From Limnohabitans sp. JirII-31 (GTDB lineage: Bacteria; Pseudomonadota; Gammaproteobacteria; Burkholderiales; Burkholderiaceae_C), in the NCBI RefSeq assembly GCF_002778315.1, contig NZ_NESA01000001.1:186001-250000 (forward strand): a DNA stretch of 64,000 bases. The letters run 5' to 3'. Below the pieces are notes generated by a model, which was not told the origin of the DNA, did not search any database, and saw only the letters and a list, made by a program, of their open reading frames with translations. Below, in pieces: positions 60,709 to 64,000 of the stretch. How positions within the stretch are numbered: position 1 is the stretch's first letter; every line of letters starts with the position of its first letter. The translations under genes and the position numbers were made by a program.

Positions 60709-61320
60709 GTGGATTTCATCACCAAGCCTGTGAACGCATCGGTGGTTCGTGCCCGTGTCAAGACACACCTGACCATCAAAAAGCAATCTGACATCATGAG
60801 TCATTTGGTTTTTCTGGATGGGCTGACGAGTGTTTACAACCGCCGGTATTTTGATCAGCAACTGCAAGTGGAAATGGCGCGTGCCAGAAGAACGAAAATC
60901 CCCCTTGCTTTGATCATTCTCGATATTGATTATTTCAAGCGTTACAACGACTTCTACGGCCATCAAGGCGGTGATGAATGTTTGCGAACCATTGCCAAGC
61001 AACTGCGCGCGAGTTTGAAGCGTCCTGCAGATTTGTTGGCGCGCTACGGCGGGGAGGAGTTTGTTTGCCTGCTGCCCGAGACGGATTTTGACGCCGCCAT
61101 GTTGATTGCTAATCAGCTTGAACAAAGTGTCAGAGACTTGAAGATTGCGCACGAAAACTCTGAGGTTTCAAACATCGTCACCATCAGCCTGGGGGTGGCG
61201 GCTGTATCAGGCAACGCGTCTGTCAATGCGACGGCATTGTTGACCGCAGCAGACGCGCAGCTCTACTTGGCCAAGAGTTCAGGGCGCGCGTGCGTGTGCG
61301 GCTGTGAAGTCTCAATCTAA
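60709..61320 (+). CDS. Diguanylate cyclase (GGDEF), 5'-truncated receiver domain
   Basis: A 203-residue protein read from a GTG. The first ~10 residues (V-D-F-I-T-K-P-V) are the tail of a response-regulator receiver domain, whose beginning, including the phospho-Asp, is missing. A full GGDEF domain follows: D-G-L-T-S-V-Y-N-R-R-Y-F near residue 37, active-site G-G-E-E-F near 110 and the inhibitory I-site R-P-A-D exactly five residues before it. It would make c-di-GMP if expressed. No ribosome binding site or ATG is seen; homology stops abruptly near 60700, which marks a recombination or deletion breakpoint. It may be a relic of a REC-GGDEF gene. Confidence 0.75.
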   Translation: MDFITKPVNASVVRARVKTHLTIKKQSDIMSHLVFLDGLTSVYNRRYFDQQLQVEMARARRTKIPLALIILDIDYFKRYNDFYGHQGGDECLRTIAKQLRASLKRPADLLARYGGEEFVCLLPETDFDAAMLIANQLEQSVRDLKIAHENSEVSNIVTISLGVAAVSGNASVNATALLTAADAQLYLAKSSGRACVCGCEVSI

Positions 61321-61336
61321 ACGTCGCTGAGCGCTT

Positions 61337-62302
61337 TCAGCGCAACCCCTCGACACTTTTTGCCAGTGGCGACCAGCGGTCGATTTCGCTGCGCATGTAG
61401 CGGGTGAAGGTAGCCATGTCCCAGTCTTGGGTTTCAATGTTTTCTTTGGCCAACTGCTTCAGCGCAGCTTCGGTTTTGAGACCACGACGAACCTCGGCAT
61501 TGATTTTTTCTGCAAGGGCAGGCGATATGCCGGCGGGACCTGACAAAGAAAACCATGTGGTCGAACTAAGTTCTGGGTAGCCTAGTTCTGCAAAAGTTGG
61601 CACATTGGGTTGATCGGGCAGACGTTTGCTTGCGCTGATGGCCAGTGCGCGTGCCTTGCCTGATTTGATGAATGCGCTGGCAGATGTGTAGGTCGTGAAG
61701 GTGACTGGAATCTGATTGCCAATCAAGTCGGCAATGGCGGGCGCAGCCCCTTTGTAATTGATGTGTGTTTGGTTGATGTTGGTGCGCTTGGCAAACAGCT
61801 CACCCACCAAATGCCCGTGTGTCCCGATGCCTGGTGAGCCCCAGCTCAAACCTTCTTTGAGGGTTTGGCTGTAAGCAATGAGTTCTTTGACTGAGTTCAC
61901 CGGCAAGCTGGGATGGACCACCAACACCAATGGCGGCCCCCCGAGGTAGGCAATGTGTGTGAAGTCGTTGAGCGGGTCCATGCTTTTGTTGGACGCCGGA
62001 GCGATCACGTGCGAGCCAATGCCAGACACCACCAAGGTGTAGCCATCGGGGGCAGACTTGGCCACCATTTGGGAGCCGATCACACCGCCGCCGCCGCCTT
62101 TGTTGTCGACCACGAAGGGTTGCTTGAACACTGTTTGCAGGTGTTGTGCGATCAAGCGACCCAGCGTGTCGGATGTGCCTCCTGGCGCATAGGGGACCAC
62201 GATGCGCACGGGTTTGTTGGGCCAGTCGGTGACGTTTGGCTGGGCTTGTAGACCACTGCAAACGAGCCACAAAATGGAGACGCACAGTATTTTTTTCAAC
62301 AC
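61337..62302 (-). CDS. Bug/TctC-family tripartite tricarboxylate receptor
   Basis: A periplasmic receptor of about 321 residues. There is no convincing ATG; a GTG at 62302 (or TTG at 62299) follows an AAGGAT and opens the signal peptide L-K-K-I-L-C-V-S-I-L-W-L-V-C-S-G with cleavage after L-Q-A. P-N-K-P-V-R-I-V-V-P-Y-A-P-G-G and D-N-K-G-G-G-G-G are family hallmarks. Divergent from a Rieske oxygenase gene; it probably binds the same aromatic acid. TctA/TctB are not nearby. Confidence 0.85.
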   Translation of the reverse strand: MLKKILCVSILWLVCSGLQAQPNVTDWPNKPVRIVVPYAPGGTSDTLGRLIAQHLQTVFKQPFVVDNKGGGGGVIGSQMVAKSAPDGYTLVVSGIGSHVIAPASNKSMDPLNDFTHIAYLGGPPLVLVVHPSLPVNSVKELIAYSQTLKEGLSWGSPGIGTHGHLVGELFAKRTNINQTHINYKGAAPAIADLIGNQIPVTFTTYTSASAFIKSGKARALAISASKRLPDQPNVPTFAELGYPELSSTTWFSLSGPAGISPALAEKINAEVRRGLKTEAALKQLAKENIETQDWDMATFTRYMRSEIDRWSPLAKSVEGLR

Positions 62303-62360
62303 AACGATCCTTTTTGGATGGCTATTAAAAATTAACTGAAATGCTATCATCGTTCCAGAA

Positions 62361-62388
62361 AGAGGAATGATGTTCCTCTATAAGGAAC
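62361..62388 (+). promoter_or_regulatory. Inverted-repeat operator between the Bug receptor and the Rieske oxygenase
   Basis: AGAGGAA-N5-TTCCTCT at 62361-62379 is a perfect 7-bp inverted repeat, and GTTCC-N7-GGAAC at 62372-62388 is a second, overlapping one; a further GTTCC stands at 62352. The sites lie directly after a TATCAT that could be a -10 and before the Rieske start at 62401. The GGAA/TTCC half-sites resemble those of IclR-type regulators, common for aromatic pathways, but no regulator gene is in view. Confidence 0.6.
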
Positions 62389-62400
62389 AAGGAGACTTCT

Positions 62401-63687
62401 ATGCTGAACGCTGAACAAAACGAGCTCGTCACACGCACCAACGCAGGCACACCGATGGGGGAGCTTTTTCGGCGTTACTGGTTGCCCGCCTTGTTGTCTG
62501 AAGAGCTGCCTGAGCCAGATTGCGAACCTGTCAGATTGCAACTGCTTGGCGAGCGTCTGATCACGTTTCGAAATACCGATGGGCAACTGGGCGTGATGGA
62601 CGAGTTTTGTGCCCACCGAGGTGTGTCCTTGTGGTTTGGTCGCAATGAGGAAAACGGTTTGCGTTGTCCCTACCATGGCTGGAAGTTCGATATTCATGGT
62701 CAGTGTGTGGACGTTCCGTCTGAGCCTGAAGATAGCCAGTTGTGCAAGCGCATCAAGCTCAAGTCTTATCCCTTGGTTGAGCGTGGCGGGGTGATCTGGA
62801 TTTACATGGGCCCTCCCGAGTTGCAGCCCGCTCTGCCAGAGTGGGAGTTCGCAACGGTGCCACGCAGCCACAGCTTCACCACCAAGCGTTTGCAAGAATG
62901 CAATTGGTTGCAGGCCTTAGAGGGCGGGATCGACTCTAGTCATGTGTCGTTCTTGCATCGGGGCGGGCTGAAGAACGATCCTTTGTTCAAAGGCTCCAAA
63001 GGCAACGACTACAACATGAACGACTTGCGTCCGCAGTTTGAAGTGGTCGACACCGACGGCGGTTTGTTGATTGGCGTGCGTCGCAAGGCTGAACCAGGCC
63101 ATTCGTACTGGCGTGTCACACCTTGGATCATGCCTTGCTTCACCATGGTTCCGCCGCGCGCAGACCATCCGATTCATGGGCATTTTTGGGTGCCGATTGA
63201 CGACGAAAACTGCTGGGCTTGGAGCTTTGACTACCACCCGACTCGACCACTTCACCAAGAGGAGGTGGATGCCATGCGCAACGGCGCTGGTATCCATTGC
63301 AAGTATGTGCCAGGCACGTTCATTCCCTTGGCTAACAAGACCAACGATTACCTCATGGACCGACAAAAGCAGCGCAGTGGCGAGCTGTACAGCGGCGTGG
63401 AGGGCATTGCGATTCAGGATGCCTCATTGCAAGAGAGCATGGGGCCGATCCAGGACCGCACACGTGAGCACCTGACCTTCACCGACCGGGGCATTGTGCA
63501 AACCCGCCGCCGGCTGATGGCCGCGGCCAAAGCGCTGGCTGAAAACGGCACGCCACCCCCTGGTAATTTGCCCGAGCAACAGAAAATCAGATCGGTTGCC
63601 ACGGTTCTTCCAGACACGGCAATTTTTCATGAGGCTGCGCGCGATTCTTTTCGTGCCGAGCCCGGTAAACCGCACACGACGGTATGA
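62401..63687 (+). CDS. Rieske oxygenase, phthalate 4,5-dioxygenase-like
   Basis: A 428-residue oxygenase alpha subunit, longer than the VanA group. Rieske ligands are C70-A-H72 and C89-P-Y-H92; the mononuclear iron site is in G-G-I-D-S-S-H-V-S-F-L-H with H181 and H186. The N-terminal R-Y-W-L-P-A and G-T-P-M-G are typical of phthalate-type enzymes. An AAGGAG lies about 7 bp before the ATG. The stop overlaps the start of a zinc dehydrogenase. Substrate is likely an aromatic carboxylate. Confidence 0.87.
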   Translation: MLNAEQNELVTRTNAGTPMGELFRRYWLPALLSEELPEPDCEPVRLQLLGERLITFRNTDGQLGVMDEFCAHRGVSLWFGRNEENGLRCPYHGWKFDIHGQCVDVPSEPEDSQLCKRIKLKSYPLVERGGVIWIYMGPPELQPALPEWEFATVPRSHSFTTKRLQECNWLQALEGGIDSSHVSFLHRGGLKNDPLFKGSKGNDYNMNDLRPQFEVVDTDGGLLIGVRRKAEPGHSYWRVTPWIMPCFTMVPPRADHPIHGHFWVPIDDENCWAWSFDYHPTRPLHQEEVDAMRNGAGIHCKYVPGTFIPLANKTNDYLMDRQKQRSGELYSGVEGIAIQDASLQESMGPIQDRTREHLTFTDRGIVQTRRRLMAAAKALAENGTPPPGNLPEQQKIRSVATVLPDTAIFHEAARDSFRAEPGKPHTTV

Positions 63688-64000
63688 AAACACTGGCAGC
63701 AGTTGCTCTTGCCACGACGCGCACAGAGCTGCGCGAGCTCGATGTGCCGGCTCCAGACGCGAGCGCGGGTATTTTGGAAGTCGTGACCACTGGGGTCTGC
63801 GGCAGTGATTGGGGTTACTACAGCAATTTGCCAGTCTCGCGTGGGCCGCTGGTTTTGGGGCATGAAACGGTGGGGCATGTGCGCGCGATTGGATCGATCG
63901 CGGCTGGCCGATGGGGCGTCAAAGAGGGCGACTTGGTGGCGCTGGAGGAGTATTTGCCCTGTGGACATTGCGAGCATTGCCGCAGTGGCGACTTCCGCTT
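63684..64000 (+). CDS. Zinc-dependent alcohol dehydrogenase, N-terminal part (runs off the window)
   Basis: The first ~105 residues of a medium-chain dehydrogenase. The catalytic zinc ligand Cys is in G-V-C-G-S-D near residue 38, G-H-E near 60, and the structural zinc cysteines C-G-H-C-E-H-C near 93. The ATG overlaps the Rieske stop (ATGA). It probably oxidises a diol or alcohol formed by the oxygenase. The rest of the gene lies beyond 64000. Confidence 0.85.
   Translation, partial: MKTLAAVALATTRTELRELDVPAPDASAGILEVVTTGVCGSDWGYYSNLPVSRGPLVLGHETVGHVRAIGSIAAGRWGVKEGDLVALEEYLPCGHCEHCRSGDFR

Noticed and set aside
61325..61342. CGCTGA/TCAGCG hairpin between the GGDEF gene and the Bug gene
   Set aside because: Short stem without T-run that overlaps the Bug coding end; could be chance.
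1..64000. CRISPR arrays, insertion sequences and prophage genes
   Set aside because: No regular repeat-spacer pattern, transposase, integrase or phage structural protein was recognised.

Overview
The window looks like a chromosomal segment of a betaproteobacterium of the order Burkholderiales, most likely family Comamonadaceae (Limnohabitans, Rhodoferax or Polaromonas type). The evidence is high GC with strong codon bias, the tig-clpP-clpX-lon core block preceded by tRNA-Leu, three periplasmic Bug/TctC-type or NMT1-type receptors, several Rieske oxygenases, and the hpnCDE squalene genes. The genus assignment is an inference from gene content.

Positions 1-8771 form one tightly packed plus-strand operon that resembles a class 1 DISARM anti-phage system: the C-terminal end of a DUF1998 (DrmB-like) protein, an SNF2-type helicase (DrmD-like), a very large adenine N6-type methyltransferase (DrmMI-like), then an HNH nuclease and a small protein with a HEPN-type R-x4-H motif. 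The last two are not canonical DISARM genes and make this the most interesting part of the window. It is followed at 8808-9523 (minus) by a Fic gene that has lost its catalytic core through internal deletions, and by two small unknown genes.

Positions 10482-34907 are mostly minus-strand catabolic operons. 10482-16222 combines a THI5/NMT1-type ABC importer with an AtzA/8-oxoguanine-deaminase-type amidohydrolase, a flavodoxin-fold reductase and a Rieske oxygenase, which suggests uptake and breakdown of an N-heterocycle. 16523-19387 is a polar amino acid ABC importer. 19578-22396 (plus) links a LivK-type receptor with shikimate dehydrogenase and a PDC-hydrolase-like enzyme. 22442-33868 holds the complete L-threonate route (ltnD, otnI, otnK, otnC) with a TRAP transporter, a GntR/FCD regulator, an epoxide-hydrolase-like enzyme, an aldehyde dehydrogenase and a PrpD-family protein. 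A Bug receptor sits upstream.

Positions 35103-42446 (plus) are a GntR regulator, a complete LivKHMGF importer and a VanAB-type Rieske oxygenase and reductase, as one operon for an (probably methoxylated) aromatic acid. Positions 42598-45267 carry bactofilin, an M23 peptidase, a second bactofilin and a RodZ-like membrane HTH protein, a cell-shape module. Then come hemH, a HAD phosphatase, hpnCDE (squalene) and a two-gene RND efflux pump.

Positions 54388-60583 are core: tRNA-Leu, tig, clpP, clpX, lon, tRNA-Gly, tRNA-Cys, with intrinsic terminators between several of them. After the tRNAs lies a GGDEF gene whose receiver domain has been cut off. The right end is a third oxygenase locus: a Bug receptor divergent from a phthalate-dioxygenase-like Rieske protein and a zinc alcohol dehydrogenase that runs off the window, with an inverted-repeat operator between them.
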